From Ceraceosorus guamensis (taxonomy: Eukaryota; Basidiomycota; Exobasidiomycetes; Ceraceosorales; Ceraceosoraceae), in NCBI RefSeq assembly GCF_003144195.1, contig NW_020290050.1, positions 62,001 through 126,000 on the forward strand: DNA of 64,000 bases, written 5' to 3'. Within the stretch, counting starts at the first letter, position 1. The number at the start of each line of letters is the position of its first letter. The translations under genes and the position numbers were made by a program. The notes beneath the pieces are model-generated. The model was not told the origin of the DNA. It searched no databases and saw only the letters and a program-made list of their open reading frames with translations. Below, piece by piece: positions 47,032 through 57,570 of this stretch.

Positions 47032-48621
47032 TCACACAAGACGATTCGCAACATCAGGTGCGCCTTGCGCCATTTCGAATATCGTCCTCATAGCGCTTTG
47101 CGCCTTCAATCTGTCGGCAAAGTGGCGAAGGAGCGGGTGAGTCCGATCAAGAGCGACCTTGCAGGTTGTTGGTAATATGCTTGCTGCTGCCTCGAGCTGA
47201 GTGACTCTGTGCTCGATGAGTGACTCAGCAGCCAATCTTTGGTGCGCGACATTCTTGATACGCCACATGTCGTTTTCGAACCAGATGGGAGCATCATCTT
47301 TATCGCTCTGTTCGACTGCATCGGGCACATCTTCATCTCCTATTTCCGAATCGCGCAAGGACACCGCATCGTCGATATCGTCCACTGCACGTCGGAGGAT
47401 GAAGTAGTTGGGACAATCACGCACGAGATGAGCTGGGATGTCATCCGCGTACGAGGGTAAAGGTGCGCCTTTGAGCCCTCCTTTGGATAGTGCCAAGACC
47501 GTGCCATCCGATCGACGCAAGTACTGCACAATGCTCGCCGAACCATCGCTGTTCCAGATATCCTTGACGAGCGCAACGTCAATGTCTTTGAATTTCAAAT
47601 AAGCGAAGAGCAAGTCTCGCATCTCGTTGAAATCTAGACCATGACCGCGCGAAGGACAGGTGTAGGCGTAGTCGATCAGTCTTCCATCCTTCAATTCGAT
47701 CTTGCCAGACCTTTCGTTCTTCTCTCGACCGTGCGCCCAATTACCTGGCAGCATGGATTGTTGAGTCCGCGACTTGCTATCGTGCGGGTCGCTCTGGAAG
47801 AGTTCGACGTTGTACGTGTCTCGCACGTCAGCGAGAGGCGGAAGACTTTGGACAAATGCGCACAAACTCCTCTGTTTGGCATCTTTCCATCTGTACTCTT
47901 CGCCTTCGTACCGCACCACGCAAGTTTTGGCCATATCAAAGGCCGCCTCTATCTCTGCCGTCATGGACAAAGTTGTCGGCACGCCTCTTTTGAGCGAGGT
48001 GAGGACAAAAGACAAGGCATCGTCTCCAGCTTGTAGACTTGCGAACAAGTCGTTGCCCCTCCGGTCTCCTTCTCGCAAGGGCAGCTCATTCGCATACGCA
48101 AAGCTACGATTCCATAGCGAGTCTTTGGCCGGATTGATCGTCTTTGGCATCTGGATACGACGCAAGAGGGACGGTCCCATAGTGATGAAAGAGCCGTCCG
48201 TAGCAGTGCGCACCTTCCAGTGCGGACGTTGCACTTCTGGCACGGGCACATGCCGACGCGTCAGGCTCGTTTCTCCAACAGGACAGCCGTACAGCCAGCC
48301 GTTCATGCGAGGCTGTCCAACATCCCATCGAAACCAAGCATGCTTGAATAGGTTGTAGTTGCCGGCTGCAGTGATCAGTCCAGGCCTTTGCATCGTCTTT
48401 AGGATAGCTTGCGGAGATACTGCTCCTCGTGCGGGACCTCGGAAGCTCGAGCGGTGATTCTCGACCGTGACTAGACTGAAGCGACCCAGCGTGCGCATGT
48501 TGAAGAACACGCTTGCGCGTAGAGACGAAGCGCAGGTGGATTCACAGCTATCGAACGTTTCGAACACCTCGTGGACGTATCCAGGCTCCGGCAACCTCAT
48601 GCAGTAAGTTGGTGGAGCCAT
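47032..48621 (-). CDS. Unrecognised soluble-domain protein frame
   Basis: A 529-codon frame starting at ATG 48621 (MAPPTYCMRLPEPG) with no intron. It ends at one stop codon, after which the same register stays open for another 529 codons (45442-47031). The translation looks like a real folded protein: mixed hydrophobic and charged residues, several Trp and Cys, for example NLFKHAWFRWDVGQPRMNGW, KDIWNSDGSASIVQYLRRSD and DGRLIDYAYTCPSRGHGLDF. No transmembrane segment and no recognised domain or catalytic motif is seen. Further coding-like frames lie upstream at 48737-48922 and 49028-49390 on the same strand, so the true N-terminus may be elsewhere. The locus could be one interrupted or spliced gene, or two genes. 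Function unknown. Confidence 0.5.
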   Translation of the reverse strand: MAPPTYCMRLPEPGYVHEVFETFDSCESTCASSLRASVFFNMRTLGRFSLVTVENHRSSFRGPARGAVSPQAILKTMQRPGLITAAGNYNLFKHAWFRWDVGQPRMNGWLYGCPVGETSLTRRHVPVPEVQRPHWKVRTATDGSFITMGPSLLRRIQMPKTINPAKDSLWNRSFAYANELPLREGDRRGNDLFASLQAGDDALSFVLTSLKRGVPTTLSMTAEIEAAFDMAKTCVVRYEGEEYRWKDAKQRSLCAFVQSLPPLADVRDTYNVELFQSDPHDSKSRTQQSMLPGNWAHGREKNERSGKIELKDGRLIDYAYTCPSRGHGLDFNEMRDLLFAYLKFKDIDVALVKDIWNSDGSASIVQYLRRSDGTVLALSKGGLKGAPLPSYADDIPAHLVRDCPNYFILRRAVDDIDDAVSLRDSEIGDEDVPDAVEQSDKDDAPIWFENDMWRIKNVAHQRLAAESLIEHRVTQLEAAASILPTTCKVALDRTHPLLRHFADRLKAQSAMRTIFEMAQGAPDVANRLV

Positions 48622-48736
48622 AATTCAGACTTGCTCATTCGAGTGCAGAGTGAAATATGAGACAGTGGCGTGGGTGGGAAAGTTTCGATCACAATGTCCA
48701 AACGCTCCTCTTTTCATATCTGGACAGATGCTGTTG

Positions 48737-48922
48737 CTATGAAGCGGGACTTCCTTTAGCCAGCTGCGGATAGAGCAATCGAAAGCCAATCTCGATGCCA
48801 TCCTTGCATCCTCCCCCCTCGAGACGCGGGAGCAGCGCTCCGAGATCCAAGATGTCGGAAATGCCTTCACCATCGAGATCTACAATGCGTGCCACGACGC
48901 CTATCTCTTCGATCGACGCCAT
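48737..48922 (-). CDS. Small upstream frame, possible exon
   Basis: Sixty-one codons from an ATG (MASIEEIGVVARIVDLDGEG, then ISDILDLGALLPRLEGGG). The composition is convincing for a folded protein, more so than the antisense frames. It lies 116 bases before the start of the 529-codon frame at 48621, on the same strand, and could be a 5' exon of that locus. No clean donor-acceptor pair was found that joins them, so it may instead be a separate short or degraded piece. Confidence 0.3.
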   Translation of the reverse strand: MASIEEIGVVARIVDLDGEGISDILDLGALLPRLEGGGCKDGIEIGFRLLYPQLAKGSPAS

Positions 48923-49027
48923 GAAGCGGTCCTAACGACCAGCCTCTAGATCGAGTCCAATCGTGTCGGATCAGACTGGTCCTCGAAACCCTATCAGAGA
49001 GCCGATCACGCAAGAGACGGCTCCGAT

Positions 49028-49390
49028 TCATTGCGGTGACGAGATCCCAACGGAACTCTCGAAGTTGCCGCTCAAGTTCCGCGATGATGATGAGCGAGAT
49101 CGGATTTCGTCAACACGTGAGAAGGAGACTTTCCGGTTGCCTTGCTCCTCGATGCCCACGGCGGCTAACCGAAAGAAATCCTGCCATTGTGTTTCGAAAG
49201 CGGTGAGTCTGCGCCTTGCCTCTTCCCTAGCGCCAAGTCCACGCCCTCTGCTCCCCGGTACTTCATTGGGCGGCGCACATATTGTGCACGCCTCGACTTT
49301 GCCGTCTGGCACCTTTTCGTACCACGTGGAGAGTGAAATCACTCGTCCTCCTTGGCTAGCTTCTCGTGCTGACGTGCGGTCAGTCAACAT
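49028..49390 (-). CDS. Possible further upstream exon
   Basis: A 120-codon minus-strand frame (SLSTWYEKVPDGKVEACTIC, then RRRLTAFETQWQDFFRLAAV) with protein-like composition. On the plus strand an alternative frame (48963-49487, starting with GTG) overlaps it and contains a donor-like GTGAGT, so which strand codes is undecided. I favour the minus strand because it continues the unrecognised locus at 45442-48922. Confidence 0.25.
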   Translation of the reverse strand: MLTDRTSAREASQGGRVISLSTWYEKVPDGKVEACTICAPPNEVPGSRGRGLGAREEARRRLTAFETQWQDFFRLAAVGIEEQGNRKVSFSRVDEIRSRSSSSRNLSGNFESSVGISSPQ

Positions 49391-49686
49391 CCAGCAGCCG
49401 CAGGATGTCGATACGAAGTTGTCCTCTAACCGAATCTCTCGCCTTGTAGCCTATTTAGATCGAGGCCTACCTCGAGGATCGCCGTGATGCGCCTCGACCT
49501 AGGCTCTTTGGCGCGACAACAATCAGGCAATGACCAAAGTAGCCAGGAACACGTGCAGTCTCGAATGTAGGGAAGAGACAGCTTACCCGAGGTGCCTCAG
49601 CACCAAGCGGCGCCAGACCCGAGACTTCTTGTCTGCGCCGAGCTGTTTGGCTTTCGCGAGATGCTTCTTCCCACATGCAGTCATAT

Positions 49687-49697
49687 ACTATATAAGG
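49687..49697 (+). promoter_or_regulatory. TATA-box-like element
   Basis: ATACTATATAAGG lies about 75 bases before the ATG at 49766. It is one of the few good TATA boxes in the window and supports plus-strand transcription of the unrecognised gene there. Confidence 0.4.
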
Positions 49698-49765
49698 GCG
49701 CTACAGTGCATCAAGACCACGGGCGGCGCTATCGGACGGATTGCCCTGTCATACTTTCAACAAAG

Positions 49766-51012
49766 ATGCCTCAAGATGGGACTATGGTACGTATTACGAG
49801 CATAATCTCTTGGTCATGCGACGCGCGTCGCTGATGCTGATGAGCATCCGTCTGTCAATGTCACAGCTGTATTGCTTTCTGCAAGGCCTGCAGTGGCGAA
49901 GCAAAAAGTCTGCCAGAAGGACAACGAGCGAGTCTTTTTGCAGCACCCCGAGTCTCAGCAGCACCGGGACGCCAAGCGACGCGCCTAGTTGTGCCGCCTC
50001 GACGACGCAAAGCTTTGTGCAATCCAATGAGAGCTCACCAGCGCGCAAGCAGACATTGAGAGGCGACAGTGGTTGTGCGACTTTGGAACAACTGGATGAC
50101 GAAAAGTGCCAGACCGACTCGACGCTGAAGAGCTGTGCAGGACAACGAAGACTTCGCTCAGCACGCAGCGGCAGTATTCGAGAGTCCTGGCATAGATTGT
50201 CAGCAGTCAGCAATCTCAGCAACGCGTGCACGAATCCGGACTTGACAAGAAATATTAGCGTCCCATTCAACCATTCCTGCAACTCGCTCTTTCTTCATCA
50301 CTTGGAGGAGGATACAAACACCGCTCAAGAGGCATCACGAACCTTTGAGCAGCTCTTTGCCGCGCCTAGATTAGCTCCCTTGCCTCCTCCGACAGGCAGT
50401 AGCAAGGCGAAAACATTCCAGAAAAGTGACGATGCTGCTCAAGCAAGGATGAAGGCAATGAGGAGCTGTCCAAGCATGCCGACTTTGCGACGCGGTAAGC
50501 AGAGGATGCCGGCGTCTTTTGACAAATGGATCGGGACGCTCGAGTGGGAATTGCAACATTCTTACGCTAGTCTTCATCAGGCTGCAACCGGCAGCGCACT
50601 GGGCACGAACTTGGGCAGCTACAGCGCTCTATTCCCTCGGCAACTTTCCGAAGCTGCATCGCTCCCTACCGATCATCAAAGCACGCGCTGCGGGCGGCGA
50701 GAAAGCCAGCAAAGTCTCGCGTCGATGCGAATGGACCGTCATGAGCAGCCTAGCGATTCGATCTGCAGACAGGGCGCACGAAGACCGAGAGGCATGTCTA
50801 GCAGCAGCATACAGTCTCTGCCTGTGCAAGTGCATCGCGCTACCGTCGCGGCTGCTTCTTGCGCCGTATCATCGTCCTGTTCGAGCGTCGGCACGAAGAG
50901 CCCATTCGGCCTGGCGTCCTTTTATGACGCGACGGAAGGCCATGCCTGCGAGATGGAGCCACAAGAGTGGATTGGTGAGTGCGGCAACGACCCGGAGAGT
51001 ATGGCCCCCTAG
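49766..51012 (+). CDS. Unrecognised Ser-rich protein
   Basis: A short first exon 49766-49786 (MPQDGTM) can be joined in phase to a second exon from 49867 (intron with GTACGT donor and GTCACAG acceptor), giving LYCFLQGLQWRSKKSARRTT and then about 380 residues open to a stop at 51012. The protein is disordered-looking and Ser/Gln-rich, with local conserved-looking spots such as KAMRSCPSMPTLRRGKQRMP and SFDKWIGTLEWELQHSYASL. No domain is recognised. A donor-like GTGAGTGCG near 50975 and an acceptor near 51066 could add another exon, so the 3' end is uncertain. A TATATAA-like stretch (ACTATATAAGGGCG) lies about 75 bases upstream of the start, consistent with a promoter. Confidence 0.5.
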
Positions 51013-52053
51013 CCGATCGTCCAATTCTGACGTTCCTCCTATGTCGTCCCGTCGCTCTTCATACAGCATGCTGAGCCTCGTCGCGACCAAAGAGCTCAGA
51101 CGCTCGGTGCCTGGAATATCTTAGCGCCATTGGCCGACTACTTATCCATCCCCAAGTGGCCAAGCCCGGGAACTACTGTCGCATGTCTCTTCAGCCCCAA
51201 AGATACGCTTTGTATCGTCCATCTTTATTACCGTACGCACTCGAAAATAAGGTGATCATTTGCAGGTGACGTCGAGCTATAGGGTTGAAAGAGAGGTGAT
51301 GGATGCAATGAGTGAGCTCCGTTTGAGGCACGAACTGGCGCCTCGTTGCGGAGCGCTGTGCGGTCGACGTTCCTCGGCACTTGCGCATCTCGGACCATCA
51401 TGCCTGCCACTCTGCTCCACAGCAAATGCAACTCATGACGCAAAGAGAGTAGTGCGGCAAGATGCACGCAAGCGAGGCAACAAACACACAGAACAAACAG
51501 TCGTGCATCGGCCATCATGGAATACGCAGTCAAACGGCCGCGGGTATCGGCCATTGGATGAGTGCTGCACGATGCATGCAGCCTTCGGAGATCCCGACAT
51601 GCGATCTCATTCGTGCAGCAAAAATCTGCGCACTGCGGAGCATTTGCGTTTGCGCGCGTGCATACTCACAGCTTCGGCGATGTGAAAGGAGCACGAGCGC
51701 TGACTTGGGGCCACAGGAAAGTTGGTGGAGTAGTGAGATTTGGCAGGGTTCGTATGCGAGTTCGAGGGATGATAGACTTTCTGTCGCATATTCCCGCCGC
51801 GACGACCACTCATATTCGCCCCCGAACTTCTGCGAGGTAGAAGGCGAGCAAGACATTCTTGGCTTTTCTTAGCCGAGCTTGCGGCTCCATCATGACGTCG
51901 TTTCGAGTGACGACCGACTCGTGTTCGACTCCTTTGAAGAAAAGATGCGGTCTTGAACTGCTCCGTAAGCTCACGACATCAGCCTCCCGATTCTACTCTC
52001 CTGCCTGCAATCGTCTCCCTCACCTTACGTCTCTATAATCTCTGCGCGCCATC
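51013..52053. other. Intergenic region before the lipase gene
   Basis: About 1 kb with overlapping short frames and no domain. A pyrimidine-rich stretch just before the lipase ATG (about 51980-52040, including CTCCTGCCTGC and TCTCCCTCACC) resembles a fungal core promoter. Confidence 0.4.
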
Positions 52054-53604
52054 ATGCTTCAACCACTTTTCGTGTGGCTTGGTCTCCTGGCCGTGACTAT
52101 ACAAGTCTCTGCGTTGGAGGGCCAATTGCATGCGCGTCAACTTGGGTTCACCCAGCCACTGCCTAGCAAGGACGACTTTTACAAGCCGCCTGCCGGCTTC
52201 GAGAGCAAACGGCCTGGCGAGGTGCTCAAGTCCCGCAAGGTCAGTCACGAAAAAGACTCCCGTTTGGCAAACACGAAAGCGAGGGGTACACTTTGGTCGC
52301 ATGCTGACCGAGCCAAGTCTATCTTTTGCTACAGGCCACCATCATCGGCAATGGCGCATTTTTGGCGGACAGCTGGCAAGTGCTTTACCGCACCAACACC
52401 GTCCTCGATGAGCCGGACGTCACGGTTACGTCCATCCTTGCTCCTCGCAAGCCCTCCAGCCCTCCAAAAATTGTAGCCCTCGGTATTCCACAAGATTCGG
52501 GTGCTTTCGACTGCGCCAACTCTTATGCCATCCGTGTGGGATCCATTTCCAATGCAGCTCTTACTTCTCAGCTCTTTGCTCCCGAGATCGACGCCATTCT
52601 CTCTCGCGGTTGGTATCTGACCATTCCGGACTTTCAACTGAGCAACAGCAGCTTCATCATCGGTCAGACCGAGGCGCATGGAATGATCGATGGCGTCAGG
52701 GCCTTGCTCGACTTCAAGCAGGCCTTGCCAAAGTCGGACGGTTACACGTTTCAATTCACCGGCTATTCGGGCGGGGGTCACGCAGCATCTTGGGCCGCGC
52801 AAGAATTGCCAGCGTATGCTCCGGAGCTCAAGTCTCAGCTTGCAGGTGTGGTCAGCGGCGGCATTCCCGTGAGCCCCAACAACACGCTCAGCCTGGTCAA
52901 CAAGAGCTTCTTTGCGGGTGTGGCTGGAGCAGGAGTGGTGGGATTCTACAATGCCTACCCTCAAGTCCGCCAATTCGCCAAGGAGCAAGGATTGCCAAAC
53001 GTCACGCACTACTTGGAGCAGTTCAAAGCTTCCGATGGCTGTCTGATCAACTCCGTCATTCGCTTCCCCTTCCTCGACATTTTCAGTCTCGCCAAGACAA
53101 AGGGCTCGACTCCTAGCGTGGAACCCTTCAAGTCTTTGCTCATCAGCAACCTGCTCGGTGCTGGATCTGGCTTGCCAAACCCTTACATTGTCGGCGTACC
53201 CCAGTACATTTGGCACAGTCAAATCGACGACGTCGTTCCTCCAAACGATGCGTTGGCCTACGCGCAGGATCAATGCAAGAACGGAGCGTTGATCAAGTAC
53301 GACGGATTTGCCATTGATGGGCACGTGCAGACCGGACTGGCCACCATTCCAAACGCAGTCGTGGCCCTTCAAGACTTTTTCGACGGCAAAGCGCCCGCCG
53401 AGTGCCAGTTCAACAAGAATGTGCTCCCCTTTGATCTCAAAACGACCAGCAACTACTTTGGTGCTATAGTCGCTGCTGGACTTCAAGCTGCGCAATCCAA
53501 GGTGAGAATGGCGCGGAGGCTTCGGCTGCAGCGAGTTTCGACCGGTCCTAGCTGACCGGCTGCTCCGTCCCGACCCTTCCAAGGCAAGCACGCTCTTCAA
53601 GTAG
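52054..53604 (+). CDS. Secreted lipase, CALB/LIP family
   Basis: Extracellular triacylglycerol lipase of the secretory LIP family (Pfam PF03583; Candida LIP, Moesziomyces CalA-like and Malassezia lipases). Three exons, 52054-52239, 52335-53501 and 53584-53604, fit in phase to give 457 residues. A signal peptide is plain: MLQPLFVWLGLLAVTIQVSA followed by LEGQLHARQL. The alpha/beta-hydrolase nucleophile sits in FTGYSGGGHAASWAAQEL (GxSxG). The acid is probably in QYIWHSQIDDVVPPNDALAY and the histidine in FAIDGHVQTGL, all in the usual order. DSGAFDCANSYAI matches the family's conserved first half. Several Asn-X-Ser/Thr sites (LSNSSF, PNNTLS, VNKSF, LPNVTH) suggest N-glycosylation. The last exon codes only six residues (ASTLFK). 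Likely a nutrient-scavenging or host-surface enzyme. Confidence 0.93.
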
Positions 53605-54300
53605 GCAGGTGTCTTGGCACGCCCCTTCGCGTCTTCGGCAGTGGTCGACCTTGGGGTCCGCGCACTCGCTCGCTCCATTGCCACCCAGAGACTCTCTCCG
53701 CTCGCACTCACCTTCATTTGCATTCGCTCTCACAACGCCCTAAATCCAATCCCCCCAATCTCGAGTCCAACTCATTTCACACAAGCTTGCTCGCCTTTCG
53801 TAGATGAACAGATGCATTGCACTGTGTGTAGAAAGAGTCGGAGTTGGTGATAGCGACAAAGTTTGTGCCCGCTGATGGTGCTCTGACTCCATCCAGGAAA
53901 GATGCATTCACCAGGTTTGGGACATGTGGCTCTCCACCCAGACTGGAATAGGCAATACGTCAAGCCAATGTCGTAAGGTGTCACTGCTGTAAGATCTTTG
54001 CTGGGCGATGAACTGCAGCAGAATCTGTGCATTCGCTCGGCTTAACAGCGAAGGCAAAGAGCCGTACACGCCACTCTCGTCCCAACGAGTAAGCTGCCCG
54101 TCGGAACGAAGGTAGCTCCTGACGGAGGCGTAGGCACATCGCTACTGGCGAAGCCTTGAAAGGTGTGGCGCCGAGCAGGTCGCTCACCACACCGGCAAGG
54201 CTTTCTTGCTGGCCAAAGAAATGCAGAAGCGAGAACATCATGGGAGGTCAAGCCGGCGTGCTTGGTCTTTGTGGCCAGTGTAGCTGCTCGATCACGCCCG
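53605..54300. other. Region between lipase and the next minus-strand gene
   Basis: About 700 bp holding the lipase 3' end. On the minus strand 54241-53981 an open frame (MFSLLHFFGQQESLAGVVSD, then VAMCLRLRQELPSFRRAAYS) looks protein-like and could be a 3' exon of the minus-strand gene that I end at 54301, but no clear splice link was found. Confidence 0.35.
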
Positions 54301-55245
54301 TCAGCGTTGTAGCGTGGGCGTGGTATCTGACATGTGCCACTTGAGGGGCGATGAGGGCTTTCGAGAGTCTGAAGTAGCTCCTCCTTCTTGCTGTGCCACA
54401 TGCTCGTCCTCTTGACGTGACTGACCGCTAGAATCGGTTTCCACATCCTCCTCGGCCGACGATCCACCCACCTCTTCCTCCGCCGCGCTTCCTTCACGAT
54501 GCCCGAACGCGTCAGAAGCGCGCTCCCAATACTCTTCGCCATCAGCTTCCCGCTCCAAGGCTGCCTCCTCAAGCTCTTCGCGTTCCCAAGCCTCGCGATC
54601 TTTCCTGTCTTGCCTCTCTTGCAGCAAAATTTCGACCTGCTTGTCGAACGCGCTCGCTTCCGCTTCGTGTTCGTCATCGAGACCTAGCAGCCTTGCAAGG
54701 ATGACGGAGGTCCGATCATCCTGGCCAAGTCTGACTTCGGTCGCTAAGTCTTGCAGCAGCTCCTCGTATCGCACAAGCTCGGTAGGGGCAAAGTCTGCGG
54801 GACGAATAAGCGCGGCCAGTCCGGACGGCAGTTCTTGACTGGCCGGTAGAATGCAGACTTCTCGATATGCATCTGCCGACTCGTCTTTCTGGCTAAACAT
54901 CGAGGTGGAGCGCCGTCGTTTGCTGCCAGAGTGCATCTGCCCTTGCTGCGAGTCCGGTCGACGCTTGCTTGGTCCGGTAGGATCCGGGGAAGAGGTCCGT
55001 TGTTCATCATCGCGCCTACGGGAAGCAGTGCTCTTGACTCGCGCAGAACTGGGCCTCAGCAAGGGTGCAAAACGACGCGCGGCTTCAGAGCGCGGAGCCA
55101 GATTGTCTGGGCATGAAACTCCGGCTGGCATGGGAAGATCACGCCATGCGGACAGGCGATCTGGCAGCAATGAGATGACAGGTATCGAGGCATTAGCAAA
55201 CTGTATTCGTGATTCCAGCGCGTTCTGTACCCTGCCATACCACGG
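54301..55245 (-). CDS. Unrecognised acidic protein segment, probably 3' part of a gene
   Basis: A long minus-strand frame entered after a good AG at about 55246 begins PWYGRVQNALESRIQFANAS and continues through a helical, acidic, Arg/Glu-rich part (FDKQVEILLQERQDRKDREA) to a stop at 54301. There is no ATG at the expected position, which suggests that it is a downstream exon. The natural partner is the multi-exon gene just upstream at 55316-56475, whose last part ends in a hydrophobic stretch in one frame (LFSLLSIYFAWSALVSGSVG). If joined, the protein would have a soluble N-terminal domain, one membrane segment and an acidic tail. The junction could not be fixed. Family unknown. Confidence 0.5.
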   Translation of the reverse strand, partial: PWYGRVQNALESRIQFANASIPVISLLPDRLSAWRDLPMPAGVSCPDNLAPRSEAARRFAPLLRPSSARVKSTASRRRDDEQRTSSPDPTGPSKRRPDSQQGQMHSGSKRRRSTSMFSQKDESADAYREVCILPASQELPSGLAALIRPADFAPTELVRYEELLQDLATEVRLGQDDRTSVILARLLGLDDEHEAEASAFDKQVEILLQERQDRKDREAWEREELEEAALEREADGEEYWERASDAFGHREGSAAEEEVGGSSAEEDVETDSSGQSRQEDEHVAQQEGGATSDSRKPSSPLKWHMSDTTPTLQR

Positions 55246-55315
55246 CTATCCAGCCGTTGTGCGCGCGCCCTACACCCGCGGCACCTGTACCGTACCCCTC
55301 TGACTACGAATACCA

Positions 55316-56475
55316 TCATCTCCTCCCCGTCCGTTGACTGCGACCTTCGATACCGTGCCTACCGACCCACTCACCAATGCAGACCAAGCGAAGTAGATAC
55401 TCAGCAAGCTGAAGAGATCTCTGGACAGAGGCTGGGCACCTGCTTTGACGATGTCGGACGTGCATCACCGCATATGCACTGGCCTTGATGGGTGAGAGGG
55501 CAAGACGAATGGTGAGGGGTTCGCGCAAGAGTCTGCCCTCATCATCCGGATCAGGACCAGCCCATTCGTGGTCAAAGTGGCTTTCAAAGTCGTACCCATT
55601 TGGCAGCAGCTCTCCTGCATAGACCTTGATGGAGGTGCTATCGAAGGGAGCCAGCTGAAGCGGAACGTAGTCGAACTTGATACCATAGTCAAATCAAGGA
55701 GCGTCGGTCAGCTGTTTTATGAACAAGACTCAAAAGGCAGTCCAAACTTACCAGGCGTAGATCCTGAGCGTCCATACGAAGGTCATAGAGCTGCAGCGCT
55801 CCATTCAAGTCCAGCTGCCACTGCTCTCCTGGCTCTTGCATCCGCTCTTTCTCTGCAAGACACTGCAATAAGCTGCTGATGCAGTAGAGCATTGTTGCTT
55901 CGCTCGGAAGAAGCAGAAAGCCAGTTGGTCGCTGATCCATGCGCTTATGGAAATGGTCTCGCACTGCGGCGCGGCGTGAGCAGAAGGGTCTTTTGCTATG
56001 CTGCCTGGCATCACTCACTCACGATGCAGTTGTCCAGAGTACATTTGAGTGCCGTGCACTCGTTTCCACTCATTGGCAGCTCACCTACAGCTCGGAGGAA
56101 GAGTGACAGTCGCTGAGCTGTCTCCTCGGCATGCGCAACAAGATGACAGCGCACGGGTTGGCTCTGCCCCTCGACAAAGTCAAGTTTGTATGCGTCAAAG
56201 GAGCCGGTGCGCCCATTGGCTTCGTGCACACGCTGACAGTGAGCAAGATCGTCCACACGAACACGTTGATTGCTGCCACTTGATGATGCAGATCCTCTTC
56301 AGGTAGAAAGTGGGGAAGCGAGACACATCAGCGTGGCCAAATAAGGGCATTCTTTGAGTCGAGCGACTCACCGCCTTTGCCTCACTTCGAGCCCTGGTTG
56401 GAACAGCAATTGTTCGAGGTAGGGTGCGTTGACAACACCATCGCTAGGATGATGAGGCCCTCCGCGCCCGCTCAT
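55316..56475 (-). CDS. Unrecognised multi-exon gene
   Basis: Exons 56475-56372, 56296-56019, 55963-55752 and 55676 onward join in phase. They encode a protein starting MSGRGGPHHPSDGVVNAPYL and continuing with AYKLDFVEGQSQPVRCHLVA, HFHKRMDQRPTGFLLLPSEA and FDYVPLQLAPFDSTSIKVYA. Each splice has a GT donor and AG acceptor and keeps phase, so the gene is real. If exon 4 is read through, it stops at 55316. An alternative splice near 55480 would lead into the frame LFSLLSIYFAWSALVSGSVG and then towards 54301-55245. I recognise no domain. It is divergent from the phosphatase-like gene at 57571. Confidence 0.6.
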
Positions 56476-57570
56476 GTTGCTCGAGATGAGGTGCTGAGTT
56501 GAGCGGTGAAGTTGGCTTGGCACTGGTTGCCTTAATGACTCGAGGCGATGGATGAACTGTGTGCAGAGGAGCGAACAGATGGCGTCTGAGTGACAAGGGT
56601 GACGAGTTGAGCTAGAGAATAGTTTGGAGGATGCTTTCGGATCAAACGAAGGCAGCATACATCCGGTGCAGATACAATCACGAATGCAACGCGAGCCCTG
56701 CAGTCGCGAGTGTTTGTGCTGGGGTCGAGTGAAAGCGATTCGTGATTCAAGTGAAAGTGATTCAAGATCAAGGGTTGGTGAGAGCCGTCCACGCTCAGAT
56801 CGATGAGTACGCGATTCGCGACCTCAGAGATGCTGGTTCGCGTGCGTGCATTTGATTCGTGATTCTTGATTCACGATTGCGTGCACCGCCACTCGATCAC
56901 GACTCACGACTCGTGACTTTCGACTCAACTCGACGTCATGGTAGCTTGTTCAACATTCACGTGATCATCTGACCAACATGCATGGCCCTGTCATTTGAAT
57001 TCAAAATTGTGTTGTTGTGATTCTTGATTCTTGATTCTTGATTCTTGATTGAATTGTGAATCGCGTGATGAATTTTTGACATTTGGAGGCGGGGCTCGAT
57101 CGATCGCGCAGGGAACGCAGCAGCAGGCAACGTGCGCGCGTCCCCCGCGCGCGCGGTCGGTGCTCGCCGTTGGGCCCATATATATAGGAGCTGTGCCGGT
57201 TGTGGTATAAGGGCGTATACGCGTGCGTAGGCCTTGCTTGGCGTTCGCGGTGTCATGTCTGCAATTGGAAACATATCAAGGTTTAATCAGAATCATAATC
57301 AAAATTTGAATGTGAATCGTGAATCAAATGGCATCTCGATTCGAGTGACGTCGTCATCCTCACGACTCACGACTCTTATGCTCGCCATCTCACAAAGCTG
57401 TAGGCGTCCGCGTCAGATTCACAAGCGACAGCAACAGCAACCTGCTGACGATCCAAATCACTCTCGCAATACCCTGTCCCCGTCCAGCCAACACCCTCGA
57501 GTCGCTTCAAGCGGTGCATACAGGCAGGACGGCCTCCTCGCCAGAACTGCGCATCGCAAGCTGGCCCACA
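56476..57570. promoter_or_regulatory. Divergent promoter region rich in GATTC/GACTC words
   Basis: 1.1 kb between divergent starts. It carries the densest set of the short words seen in other promoters: GATTCGTGATTCAAG at about 56740, GATTCGTGATTCTTGATTCACGATT at about 56850, GACTCACGACTCGTGACTTTCGACTC at about 56900, a (GATTCTT)n run at 57019-57050, and GTGAATCGTGAATC at about 57310. A TATATATAGG box lies at about 57179. Confidence 0.55.
57019..57050. repeat. (GATTCTT)n tandem repeat, about 4 units
   Basis: Four near-perfect heptamers GATTCTT in a row, flanked by further scattered copies of GATTC. Part of the promoter word family described for this region. Confidence 0.85.

Noticed and set aside
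45442-48621. Idea that the two joined frames are an integrated virus
   Set aside because: No polymerase, capsid or other viral hallmark is recognisable, and no terminal repeats are seen. There is not enough evidence to call a viral origin.
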